Below are positions 22,301 to 34,631 of a stretch of DNA of 64,000 bases, piece after piece. This stretch comes from Casuarina equisetifolia (lineage: Eukaryota; Streptophyta; Magnoliopsida; Fagales; Casuarinaceae). The position numbers were made by a program, and so were the translations under genes. How positions within the stretch are numbered: position 1 is the stretch's first letter; every line of letters starts with the position of its first letter. The stretch spans positions 10,275,938 through 10,339,937 of the forward strand of contig CM052358.1 of NCBI GenBank assembly GCA_028551475.1, read 5' to 3'. The notes under the pieces are model-generated. The model was not told where the DNA came from. It made no database searches and was given only the letters and a program-made list of their open reading frames with translations.

Positions 22301-25300
22301 ACATCATTGACAGTTCGTCGTTTTCTTTAAGAACGAAACACTTGTTCTTTAAATATTGGAAGAACCACTGCGAGATTCAAATAGAAGAACGCTTTTGACT
22401 AAAAATGGGCAGTAGGCATGGCCCAACAGCTCAATAAACAAACACATGCAAACTTCTTGTACCCGAATAACTTTGAGAGCATAATTGCTTCCAAATTTGT
22501 CCAACGAATTAGAATATGCCACGATGAAAATCAATCTAGAAACGAGGCACTTTTTACTTCCCAATCAACATCGTGACAACTAATTGAAACTGATAGAGCG
22601 AGTTCTTCACTCAGCTTGGATGAATTGATGGGCACTTTTATAGATGCTTCTGGCTTTGGAATTGTATTTATCTCAGAATCAAAACTCGTAACTTGGCTGC
22701 TTGTCTGTAGGACTAATTATTCAAAGCGGAAGGTTCATATCATGCGTTGGTTTTCAATGACAAGCTTTTAACCATATGTGGTATCAACTAAGGTTAAACA
22801 TCGGAAGGGGATTAGATTTTACATAGCATGATCCTCCAACCTTCACGAAATATGCAATTACTGATACGATAAGATAGTTTGAATGACAATGGGACCGAGC
22901 TAAGTTTTCAATGGCTCATGTGCTTTCCCCCATTTTAGGTCGGCTAGAGTAGTGGCTGCCCACCACTTTAATACATGAAAACGGCAGTGGGGTATGCTTG
23001 CGGGTAGGATTAGCACAAATCTCCATTTGGTCAGATACGTGGGACATGGTTTTAGGTTTAAGGTTAATCCTCACGTTTTTCGAACAAGAATAACAAGTGG
23101 TATTAAGGTTTCATTATTCTGATGAGTTAATGAACAACACAACGTGCATACCTACCTGTAGACGCCCGTATTCACAACTAATTCTCGTACTTCGAAAACC
23201 TCTTCGGTGGGAAGGGAAAGAGAAGACTTGCTGTTCTGACTTAAAAATGCTGTAGTTAGGTTGGAAAATTTGGTTAGAAGAAAATATAGAAGATGATGAA
23301 GTACGGGATTCATAGTTTTATCTTCCTCAATCAATCATACTCTTTTCCTATTGCTTATTAGAATAACTTCAACTCTAACACGGAATAATGCTTTGACAAT
23401 TTTAAGCCTTCCTTCGTTGAATTGTAAGCCAAAGTCTCTCCTACCAAACTTGTGAGGAATATACAATCCTTTCTTCCAATAGAATCCAATTCCCAGTTTG
23501 GAAGTTCTATCTTTCAATTCATTTCTTCTCACCTTGGAGTACTTTTTCACGTCTTGGGCACGCAAGGAAAGAAGACTAGTGCAACCTTTGATTTGAAACA
23601 TGGGGAAAACACCAGAATTGGACTGCATAGAGTCACATAGCCTGCAACGTACGCTGTTGCTCTGATCAAACTAAATTGCTTAACTTTGTCTACAATAGGA
23701 AATTTACTTGCGGCTTTTGTTTTCCTTTAAAAATTGATCAGACTCCAAAAAGTTGATGAGTGTGCGAGTCAAGAATTGTTGTTTGGAAAAGACGACGAAG
23801 GCAATCATGTGTAAATAAATAGTTATTGATATGACACGACTAATTAATTTAATCCCTCTGCTCAAGTGACGTGATTTGTTGGTTGGGATTAAAACCATTT
23901 TATCCGTATGCGCTATGAAAGTCTATAGTGTTAGGGGGTATGATCTCATTAAGAATATGATATATTGAGGAAAGCAACTTGCCTTGCTTTCTACAATAAT
24001 GAAAACAAAAAAAAAGAAAAAAGAAAAAAAATCCACGGTTCTTATACAATATAAAAAGCATCATTTATTGAGATTATATTAATACCTATTACATTAGTTA
24101 AATAGTCCAATTTGTTATTTTCATTTTTATGCTTTTAAAAATTAACAATTCATCGAAATATCAGAGCGAATTCAAGTTGTTGAATAATCACAGAATGACA
24201 TCCTTAAAGTAAGACTCAATAAATAGTCTCCTCAGACCTGGAAAATTTGCAAAGTTTCCAACTTATGACATCAACTAATTTGGCTCATCCTTCTAAAAGC
24301 TCTGGCCCTTGGTTACCTTAAAAGATTAGCAGAAGCAAGAGCATATCAGTCCAACAGAAAAGAAAAAAAAACGGAGGCATGCTCGAAAGGTAAGTTGAAT
24401 ACACTATTTCATTTAGAGGATTAGATATGAAGAACCACAAGTTGGGTTTTGCGCTATTGTCAGTACCCTTACGAGTGGAACCTACAAATTTGGGTATAAT
24501 AGAGAGCTCCAGCCATCATAGTGAAAATAAAGAAGTGCTATTAATCATGCTTGTATGGATTTCAAAGTAACATCAATTAGGGCACATAAGAGCACCACAA
24601 GTCGCCTGCAAGTTTCAGCCCTTGCAGCAAAGACGATGAAAAGCATGACAGTATGTCTTCCATGTGCCTATTTGTCGAGCAATTTTAGACACCCATCATT
24701 ACTTTCGTAAACTTGAGCACTAGGGATAGTATCGATGTGTTTCAAATAATTTTCTTTATTATTGAGTTTTTAGTTTGCTAGTCTTTTTTTTTTTTTTTTC
24801 CTCCTATCAAATAATGCGGAATTTGCCGCCCCTCATAAAGTTGGATAGGAACAGGGCTTCTAAAGAGATGACAGAAAGAGTTTGAAAATAGAGGTACGTA
24901 AATGAAAAGGTACAAATAAGTGCCCACCTTGAAATCTCGGGCATACGGCTTCAAAATCATAATGATTCCTTGAAAATATATATTACTCGGGTACAAAACT
25001 TTTTGTCTTGATTCGAGTCTTGCACCAGATATCTCCATGTGAGGAGAAAATTATCGGGCCCCTAGGATACAAAAATTTCAATGTATATGAGTGTTTAAAC
25101 AGCAACCTACTTTGTTATATCAGTGTGTTAAATCGAAGTAATTTTCAATTGAAGATCAAGCTCAAGCATAAACTTGATTTCGAAGCTTCAATCAACAAAT
25201 ACACATTTTGTTAGATTTCACAAAAATATCTAGAAGGCTTAAATTCAGCGAACAAAGCAACATATCTGACTAATAAATAGGACTATTTATATAAATCAAC

Positions 25301-26612
25301 TTTTGGTTGGTAAAAGTGGAGATTTCCGTTGCTCAATCAAATTTATTTGTTAAACAAACGTCACTCTCTTAAACCAGTGAATGGGGTAAATAATTGCCGG
25401 CAACACATCATGTCAACAACAAAAATAACTTAACCAGCCAACTGCTATCACAGTATAGACTGCAACTTTGAAGATTGAGAAATAAATTATCATACCCAAG
25501 GAAAAAAAAAAAATACATGTGTGCCGTGTGTGCTGGCAATGCATTCCCACAGGAGTATATAACTTCAGAGAGGAAAAAAACAGATAAATATATTTTAGAA
25601 ATGGTGATTCGTAAATTGCCAAATTGGCAATCCAATATGTTTCTTATAGGGAATAGCAATATGTCACTGTTGAACATGTGTTAGGGTGTTGCATCAATTG
25701 TCTTCATCCCTCCAACCAAAACCCACAAGCGATATAAGGGAATCGTGCCACCGCATCATTCTTACGTCGTCATTCTACAACACCTTTCCTGTTTCAATTG
25801 GACAATTAACTCAATTCAATTGAGTCAATATTTAAACCCCTCCCGGGTCTAATCTAATGTATACGGTGCGATGAACCAAGTACCAAGAAAGAAGAAACAT
25901 ATTCTATTTTCAGAGACAAAGAGACAAGCTGCTGGCAGAACCAGATGAGGTTGAAACCTTTAATTAACTAGAGTTGAAGCTGACATATCAACCTGCTTTG
26001 CTAACAAATTCTAATTTCTGGGTGGGAATACTCTAGTCCATATCACGACGGACTACAGAAGATCCACATGGAAGACAAATTGTGTTGGTGATTTCGGGTA
26101 AAAATGGAGTGGACCCAGGAATAAACAGCTAGCACTGCAGAAGAACCCAGAAGGGCCCCTGTAAAGGCAATGTGAAATTCATGGGATTGAAGGAGGAAAT
26201 CTTGAGTCCTACCACACAGGGGCCACCGCGAAATAAGGCCGAAATGTTTCACTCTTGAAAATGAACATGGGTTGGGTTCCCTTTGAAAAGGAGAGCTGAA
26301 TAGTGACAGGAAATAGACCAAGAGGGAGTCATATTTTTAACCAAGTGAAGGGGTTGGGGGTAAAATACATGACCTCAAAGCACAAATTATTCGATTCCCA
26401 CATGGGAAACAAATACGCTGAACTGGTCTTCCTCTGTCTATGGACCCCAAGTTTCTTTATACTTTTTTCCTTTATTTTCTTTTCTTTTCTTTTCTTTTTT
26501 CTTTTTCTATATTCCTTTTTTGCTTAAGGGCGATAAAAGGCCATGACCCCTTATTTTTCAGTGCCAGTCACTCGAGCTGTTTCCCTAGCTCTACGCATCT
26601 AGAGCCTCCGCT
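19369..26612. other. Gene-poor intergenic region and ERF promoter
   Basis: No family could be recognised in about 7 kb. Several minus-strand frames look somewhat protein-like but lack support: 23628-23335 (ATG start, 97 codons, Lys/Arg-rich) directly followed in the same strand by an open stretch to 23152, and 20462-20075. A C/T-rich stretch with CTTTT repeats at 26461-26520 lies about 100 bases before the ERF start and is probably promoter or leader sequence. Confidence 0.5.
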
Positions 26613-27458
26613 ATGGAGAAACATATCAACCTAGAGAGTGCTGCCCACGAAAACTTGCTCTGCTCAGTTTCCTCCACCACCACCACTACCTCCTCTCCTT
26701 CTTCCTCTTCCTCTTCCTCTTCCTCTTCCTCTTCCGCTTCCTCTTCCCCTTCCCCTTCCCCTTCCTCTACCTCCTCCTCTTCAACAGCTCGTGCTACTGC
26801 AACCAACAGTTCCGAAACCAAGCAGACGACCAAAAAATCTCTCAAGCGCGCAAGAACTCAGGATTCGGACAATGAGAATGAGCACGAGAAGCAACCGAAG
26901 GCCGAAAATGATGGCAAGCATCCCACCTACCGTGGAGTTCGAAAGCGTAACTGGGGCAAATGGGTGTCTGAAATCCGTGAGCCGAGGAAGAAATCCAGAA
27001 TATGGCTCGGTACGTACCCTACCGCAGAAATGGCTGCTCGAGCCCACGATGTTGCGGCTCTAGCAATCAAAGGTCGCTCTGCTTACCTTAATTTCCCTGA
27101 ATTGGTCGAGGAACTGCCGCGGCCCGTCAGCACGGCTCCGAAGGACATCCAAGAAGCTGCCGCCAAGGCGGCCGCCGCCACCACATTTCTAGAATCAAGG
27201 CAATGTCTAGCCGATGAAAGCCCAGCCGGGCCAATACCTGGCTCGGACTCTTCAACCACTTTGTCCGCGGACAACACGCAGGAATCAATATATTCACCCT
27301 CTACTGATGAGGACACATTGTTCGACCTACCAGATCTTTTCATCAACGGCACGGATGGAAGTGATCACGGACTTTGCTATTACTCACCGCCATGGCAGTT
27401 GGGTACGGCCGATACCATGTTTCGGCTTGAGGAGCCATTCTTATGGGAGTACAACTAG
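26613..27458 (+). CDS. AP2/ERF transcription factor, DREB subfamily A-4 (ERF034/TINY-like)
   Basis: Intronless, 281 aa. One AP2 domain spans about residues 106-163 ([19 protein letters not shown], then [26 protein letters not shown]). Val at domain position 14 and Glu at 19 are the DREB signature, so binding of the DRE/CRT core (CCGAC type) is expected. A basic stretch KKSLKRAR (74-81) is a probable nuclear signal. After the domain comes [13 protein letters not shown] with an Ala-rich helix, as in subgroup A-4. The acidic C-terminus contains DLPDLF (238-243) and ends FLWEYN, typical of activator ends in this group. The N-terminus carries a Ser tract of 12 (30-41) encoded by TCC/TCT repeats. 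The ATG at 26613 starts MEKHINLE. The closest named relative by features is Arabidopsis ERF034 (At2g44940), whose neighbour there is HUB1, as here. Confidence 0.93.
   Translation: MEKHINLESAAHENLLCSVSSTTTTTSSPSSSSSSSSSSSSASSSPSPSPSSTSSSSTARATATNSSETKQTTKKSLKRARTQDSDNENEHEKQPKAENDGKHPTYRGVRKRNWGKWVSEIREPRKKSRIWLGTYPTAEMAARAHDVAALAIKGRSAYLNFPELVEELPRPVSTAPKDIQEAAAKAAAATTFLESRQCLADESPAGPIPGSDSSTTLSADNTQESIYSPSTDEDTLFDLPDLFINGTDGSDHGLCYYSPPWQLGTADTMFRLEEPFLWEYN
26668..26780 (+). repeat. Pyrimidine triplet microsatellite coding for Ser/Thr/Pro
   Basis: Runs of ACC, TCC, TCT and CCT triplets within the ERF gene encode Thr5 and a Ser12 tract with Ser-Pro units. Pure C/T on the coding strand makes it prone to length change without frame loss. 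Confidence 0.8.
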
Positions 27459-27700
27459 AAAATCTTCTTTGCTCCTTCAACAGGTTCCACCGGTCACAGC
27501 ATTCTCCAGAACGAAAAACCCAAAGGGGAGAACACCATATCGGAATGCTTTTCAAGTGGGCTGGTTTTAGTCTTCTTTCGCTCGCTCTGGATTTGCAGAG
27601 ATTTTAAAGAGAGTGATTAGATCTCTTGTTTGCTTGCATTTGCTCCTGAAGGAGGAGGGTCAATCTTTACCCTGCTGTAATATATCAGAATCATACAAAT

Positions 27701-27706
27701 AATAAA
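27701..27706 (+). terminator. Poly(A) signal AATAAA of the ERF gene
   Basis: AATAAA 243 bases after the stop codon, in AT-rich sequence. Confidence 0.45.
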
Positions 27707-28404
27707 TGAGAATTTAATGTATGACAGTGATCTTTCTTGCCAACCTTGTCCAATTTCCTTATTCATGGATAACTTTTTATGGGTGTGTTTTGGTTTTGGT
27801 TTTTGTTTCTGTTTTTATCATTTGGGCAGTCGGGTTTAGGAAAACTGTACTTTGCCTGGATCTAGTTGCGGAGCACTATGATGAAACTTTAGTGCGATTG
27901 ACCTCTAAAGTTACCCGCCTTGATAAATTTAGATACCCTTCCAACCTTTGTTTCCTTCTTTTTTTCCCTTTTTGGTTGGAAAGAACAAAACGCATGATAT
28001 GGAAATAATGCACACTTCTTTTTCTTTATTATGTTTGATAATGTAAAGGTAATAGTGGGCAATAGAAATTTCGAAATCATGGTGGAATATGTGTTGCCTA
28101 CATCACTTATTCTGTCATGATTAACGGAAGAAAATAATTGGGGGATTCCCATACTGTGCAGACACATGTAGATGCCCAAATTAGGTGACAACATCTTCTA
28201 ACTAAAGAGATTTTGAAGTTGAAAATTCATCTCTTTAGTGAAAGTGTAGTCTCAAAAAGTAATGGTCCCTATGCAGCAGCTGTAGACTTACTTAAGGCAC
28301 TGTTTAGAAGTGATAGGTGACCTCACCATCATTATCTTCCCCATATTCAATCCTTTTGGCTGCATTTCATTTGGCCATTTGCTGGTCTTTAACAAAGGAA
28401 AGGA

Positions 28405-28445
<41 letters not shown>

Positions 28446-31400
28446 CGGCGGAAGAAATCTTGCATAAAGTAACAAGTAACCTAATGAGCTCGGACACAAA
28501 TTTATTGCGAGATGGGGTGTGCACCAATCTGCGCAAACTTGTGAAGGATGTAACAAAAGGAGAGACAAAAGGAAAGAGAGATGTTGGAATCTGACAACTG
28601 TACAGGGTCAAATCGAAGTAAGAACTAAATTGCTTTCGCTTTCTTTTTATCTGCTCGACAACTAAAAGGATATTATTCTCTTGATAATGATGGTAGCGAC
28701 AGGCTTGGGATTTTCGTCACTAATTGTAGAAGATTGTCATGAACTAGATTAACAAAGACAAGGTTACACAAGGTAAAGACATCCAAGCTACAGTTAAATT
28801 TTATTCTCTCGAGGGCTTTACGTTCTAAAACGTGTAATTGCTGCGCTTTCCTTGTTCGTGTTGGATTTATGTGGATATGACTCGATTATGATTGCAATTC
28901 GCTGTTAATAATGAATCAAATCTTGCTACCTTTTCAGCATAAAGGAGACAGGTATGGTATTGATCGTCTTAACCATAGGCTTTGGTACTAACGCCGGGAT
29001 CCTTCCATAGTTTTTCATCGTTGATTTTGCTACAAAAAGATCCCTAAAGCGATGCTCAAGTAAAGGATTAAACTTCCTTATGGAAAGAATTCACGGATTT
29101 TCCAAGGAAACCTGCGCGATAATTGGTAATTTAAGCTTAGTAAGGCTAGAAGAAACTTCTCATTTACGAAATTCCACGTGCAAATAGCAATTAGATATTC
29201 CTAAGCCACTGACTGACAGTTAAAGCTCCTTCCAGAACCTGTATGGATCACATGACTGCAGCTTCCACAAGACACTACTGTTAATCATCTGCATCTGATT
29301 TGAGGTGGCCTCCAACAAGAACACAGTAACCTAGAACCCCCTATTATCTTCTTTTATTTTTTCTTTCTTTCTTTTCTTTTTTCCGCGTGGGTGGTGCAAT
29401 GATTTAAGTATTTGATCAACGTGACGTTTTAACTGCTTATTTAAAGACATGCCCTAGCTCTTTTTTTTTTTTCAACTCTGGAATACATCTTTTGGCGCCG
29501 ACCTTTTTTCTGGAATTCTCCTGGAGTGCCATTTGAAGATTTGGCACCTGTTCACCTTTTTGCCGCAGTCACCATGGATGTGATCTGCTTGTCTTGAAAC
29601 ACCATTATACATGAAAAACCCTCCGTCAAGCAATTTCTCCAGCCTTTACCTTCAGGAATGAAGCACTTTTAATGTTGAAAGTCGTGCCCCAAGGACTCTC
29701 AGGTGGGTGATTGGGTGCTTCCCCGTCCCCTTCTACATGAAAAGTAAATTGTGAAGTTGCCGGCAGGTCCTCCTTTTGTGTTCTGGCAATTATAAAAGCA
29801 GTCCATTATGATAAAGACGTTAGAATTTATAGACACGAAATGCTTGCGTTTATTCTGTTGTTTAATGGGTCATTTACATACTCTCTTTTTGAAAGTATCC
29901 TCCCTTCTTCCTTCCTGGAATTTTCCCTTGATGCTGACAAAGATCCTCCGCTGATTTTTTCTTCTTTTTCTTTCCCTAAATAAAAAATCATAATCATTGC
30001 TTTTCTTCCCGTCTACTAATAATAACAATCTTTATCGGATATTATAGGAACTGAGGACCTAATAATTTCACGTGATTGTGATGGGGGCGAAGTCTCTCAC
30101 TAATAATTGTTTTAGGGTCTCTGATTACATAAACAACGTATTCTTGGTCACTGGTTTCTGTATAATCAGTCAACATGGATCCAAACCCAGCACGGTGTCC
30201 TAACATGGCTAAATGATCACAAAAGACGATGCCTGGGACTGCACATGAATATCTGTAGACATATGATTGATAGGTTCACCAATCAAAGCATTAATAATTA
30301 GTCAGGTTTCTAACATGCTAGTCAAGATAGTCTATTTTAATTAAGGTTCTTGAGGAACATGTAGCCGATTCTATGGTTCATTTTTCCTTTTTCCTTTTTC
30401 TTTTTGCTTCTTTTGGCCGCAAGAACAGTCAAGCACTAAGGTCAGCCAGGAATATGAGCTACACGTGGAAAAGAGTAAAGATTCCACCTTCATTTTTTTT
30501 GTTAATCTGGAAAGAAGAGCTCTAAATGCTTTTGCTAAAAAATCATGAGATACTTGTATGCTTTTGATGCATGTCTCCTTCTTTTCATTTTCATGATAAA
30601 GAGAGAGAAAGAAAGAGAGAGGGTTTGCCTCGTATATAAAGGATACTCTCTGATATTCAAGCATTTATAAATGGAGTTCATCACATGCAAACCGGAAATT
30701 TAGTGATTCTGAGCTAAGATCTGATCTGAGTGTCTAATGCTAGAGTTCTAGTTGATGGTGATTGCGCTTTTTTAGTTGGATTTCGCTTGTTTAGTACCAG
30801 TATCGCCGTAGTGTATTATTAAACTTAGTATTAAAGATGTTATTATTTGAGGTATAAATGTCCAAAGAAAGACCCTGACGTGCATGGCCCAACAAAATCA
30901 GAAAGATGGTTGCTTGAGATCCTAATGTCTCTGAATAATACTCCAGAAATTAAATAAGATACAAAAAAATAACAATAATACTATAAAGAATAAAGCCCTT
31001 CTCTACTTTAAAGAAATATATAATAGGCATAGAACAAAAGGACGTCCGGCTTCTCGCACTAGGACTTTTTTTGGTCCATTTTTGAGAATACATGAGAAAT
31101 AAAAGAAATGCAAGGATGGGGCTTACATTTTGTCTGATTCAAAAACTGCAAAAGAAAATTTGGTTTTGCTGCTAAGGTTTCGAGTAAGCACCTATTTTGG
31201 ATGTATTTTGACGACTATACAAACTTGAACATATGCTTCAAGTTATCTATAAAATATTCTCACTCTTCTAACTTACTAAAATTTGTTGCACAGCATATAT
31301 GAATAAAAAAGCCCTTCCAAATTTTTCAAAATCTCTATGCCTGGAAAAAAATATTTTAATGGTCATATGAAGATTAAGCGTCAGCATTTAAACCAAATTG

Positions 31401-34400
31401 TCCTTCAATCTCTTTAAGAATCTAATGACATAATCACGTCTTACTTATTTTAAGAGATAATAGAACTATGTAAATGCTAATTAATTGATGTCGTGAGGTA
31501 CTTATTAACTTCCCTACTCATCATCGAACCAAACCGATACATGATTACTAATAAAATTAATCATTGATTGCCAAAGAAATTAAACATGCGTAGTTGACCA
31601 ATCATACCTAGGATCCCTTTGATTGATATCAATTCTTTTTCTTTTTTTTTCCTTTTCAAGTCCAAGTAAGAGACGAAAGTGTAACTGTAGAGACTATGCA
31701 ATAAGGGGTCTACAAAAATGATGTTTTTGGGGTACCATAAAAGTACCTCTGAAATAAGCGATCGTACCAATAAAGGTGATGTAAAAATAACACTGCGATA
31801 TGGTGGACGTGGGAAAAAACAGGTATCTGTGCTGAGATCTCCAGGCATCATAAAATTATTGATCTTAAGACTAGTATGTTATGGCCACTTGCCATGAAGT
31901 TGCGCAGCATCCTTTCTATTATGCATAGCAGTCGTCCTTGCTTTGAGTATGTTGATTGAACACTTTGCGTGTTTCTTATTTGCTCCACCGTCGGCAGGAA
32001 ACATCGAGAAACTTAGCTGGTATAACAGGAGCTGTTTCACTTGGTCTTCGAGTAAGGACAACATAGAGAGTTGACCCACCCCGCTCCATCCGGACATTAT
32101 CACTGCATTCTGCAAGAAGGTGGTGCTGTAAGCCCTACTGGCCATCAGCTTAGTTGCAGCATTGATAGTCAATTTGTCTTCTTTAGATATGTCCAAAACA
32201 GTCATCATCACTTTTTCATTCAGGTAGCTCGAACGTCCAAGGTAGAACAGTGAATTGAATTAAAGTATGGAAGGAGTTGCAATGGAAGATTTTTTTTTTT
32301 TTTTGAGGTTATGAATATGTGAGTTTATTTATCTAAAAATGAGATAACAAAAAAATTTGAGAGTATATACCATAATATTACAATTCATCTAAGAGAATTA
32401 TTATAAAAGATTTAAGTGCAACATTTGAAACTTTTTTTTCTTTTTTGGTTCATTTTCTTCTTTTGAAGATCTCATAATCAGTTTGTCAAGATTAAAATGA
32501 TGAAATGGGGGGTCCAAAGACCAGCTGCAACTTTTATGAACCGTGGATTTGGTACTAAGAGGAAGTATCAGATTGTTTCCTACCTGCCGTTCTAATCTTG
32601 ACAAATTGGCCCTTAAATGATTTTCATGTCTACTAATCCCTTGGCACTAATGGCCAATACATGTATATTCCTTTGCAGATGAAGATATGAAGTTTCATGT
32701 TGTGGCATTTGTGCAACCAATCAAGAGTTCATAGAAAAATTCAAGGCCTTAGAAAACACATTTAAGCTATCTAATGATATTTTTAGACGTTTCTAGTCAT
32801 ACAAATCATTCCTTAAATTTGAGAATCCAGTAACTTATTATTTGCTTTCACTATTCTCAAAATTTGATTAACCAAAGGAGAGTGAACTTTCTTTTTCTTT
32901 TTTCAACTTCTGATGGTGAATTTTTGTTAAGAAATTGGTTTTCTATTATTTCTAATGGTTGACCTTCATTATCGTGAGATATTTATAAATCTAAAATAAA
33001 TGAATATCCAAACTACAATAAGAGTTTTATTTTCTAGTTATTTTATTATCCCCATCCAAAATTCTATTGATGTTAATTTTTTCTCATAGTTACAATTGTT
33101 TATTTTACAAAACATACAAATAAATCCCAGGTTTTCTTTTTTTTTTTTTGGGTTAGGTAAAGGAGTTTAAAGGTTATAAAGTGTCAAACTTAAGACTTAA
33201 GTCTTAGGCAACCAATAGCCAACCACTAAGTTACTAATCTATTGATATAAATAACTGCTAAATGTCATAAATGGAATACGATATTTTAGTTTACTCTTAG
33301 TCTTATCATATTATATATGTTCAATTTTTGAATTTCAAACTTAATCACATAATTATTAACAATACCTTCATGAGTACAAGTTTCGGTAACTACTTTACTA
33401 AATCAACACATTCTAAGTAATAGATAAGGCATAAATCATATGAGATCTCATCAATTAATTGACCAAAAAATTCATTAAGTTATAGTTGAATCAATTATTT
33501 TATTTTTATTTATAGTTTTTGCTATTAACTAAATATGAAAATATAGCCAATACATGGCTGTTTGTTGATTACACTTCACGATAGTCTCGGACATGTTTAA
33601 AGTTTTAACTTCAATAACTAAGACAAGACATTCTCTTATATATGACAGTTTTATCAAATAAAATGAGTAATTTTACACTTTATTAGAAAGGTACGGTCTA
33701 GATACCCTATGTTGACAACATAGTACACACAAATCATTCACGATGTAGCTGGAGGAGTTTTCTAGGTTATATTGTAGCAGATAGCTGGTATGCTTTACAG
33801 ATTGGCTTCCTACGTACAAACCCTAACCGTTGCCAACATTTTCCACGCACGATATTCGGCAAAACTTTCCTGAAAAGTTCGTTCCAGTTGCGCTAGAATT
33901 CCATTAGTGTCCTGAACCTCACCTTTTTTGTCTTGTACTGGGGTGCTTCAAAATGGGAGGAACTTGAGAAACCTTTTGCCAAAAAGAGCCACGCAAGAAC
34001 ATGGAAAAAAGTATGTTATCATTTTCCAGATCTTCCTTCCCAAAATTAGATCCTTGATGTAATCGATGGGGATGAACTGTGTAGTCCACCCTGTAGCATA
34101 TCAAAGAGAAGCAGAAAACGAATTAGATAATGGTTAATTAGATCAAAGAGAAAAGAATGAAGCGAAAGCATGTGCACTATCCTGGGGGCACAGACTGGAA
34201 CAACTTCCTGTGTCTGCGAAAGCTTCGTGTTCAAGCAACAAGTGAGTCACGACAAAGTTCTTTCTTTCACAACGGTCAATGTCTGCTAAAAAGATGCTTG
34301 TTAAACACATGGTCACCGTTGTTTTGATCACAACCGGGCAATTTTTGTGGTCACGGTTGCCTAAGATGTGAAGAATCCAACTGTGAGAAACCTCAAAACC

Positions 34401-34438
34401 TGCACGGAACCTTGTCCAGTGGGATTATTTTCGGCATA
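27707..34438. other. Intergenic DNA without recognised genes
   Basis: Very AT-rich with poly-T and poly-CTTT runs. A minus frame from 32211 to 31879 has a protein-like composition (LTINAATKLMASRAYS...), but there is no family match I can name and no convincing splice context. A short perfect inverted repeat with 8-base arms and a one-base centre lies at 33707-33723. No RNA genes or intact transposons seen. Confidence 0.5.
28409..28440. repeat. (CT)16 microsatellite
   Basis: Sixteen uninterrupted CT units in intergenic DNA. Open frames crossing it (poly Leu-Ser or Arg-Glu) are by-products of the repeat. Confidence 0.9.
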
Positions 34439-34631
34439 TTAAGACTTTAAGCATAGGTGTATCAAATCATGGGGCAAGATGATTCTCGTGACGGGGCCTA
34501 GGGAGGCAAATCACTCTATGGTTCGTCTTCTTGGCAATGTTAAAACTTTAAGCATAGGTGTGTCAAATCATGGGGCAAGATGATTCTTGTGAGGGGGCCT
34601 AGGGAGGCAAATCACTCTATGGTGCGTCTTC
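34439..34631. repeat. Recent 101-bp tandem duplication
   Basis: Copy 1 runs 34439-34530 and copy 2 runs 34540-34631, with related 9-base spacers, giving a 101-base period. Only a handful of substitutions separate the 92-base cores, which share CTTTAAGCATAGGTGT, TCAAATCATGGGGCAAGATG and GGCCTAGGGAGGCAAATCAC. Function unknown. Confidence 0.85.

Noticed and set aside
26591-26845. Glu-rich open frame opposite the ERF gene
   Set aside because: Antisense reading of the Ser triplet repeat; the AP2 domain lies on the other strand.
31879-32211. Minus frame resembling a membrane-protein exon
   Set aside because: Similarity to a known plant family was only a vague impression; no motif could be fixed and no splice sites support it.
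33707-33723. Perfect inverted repeat with 8-base arms
   Set aside because: Too short for a microRNA precursor or transposon end, and expected by chance in a window of this length.
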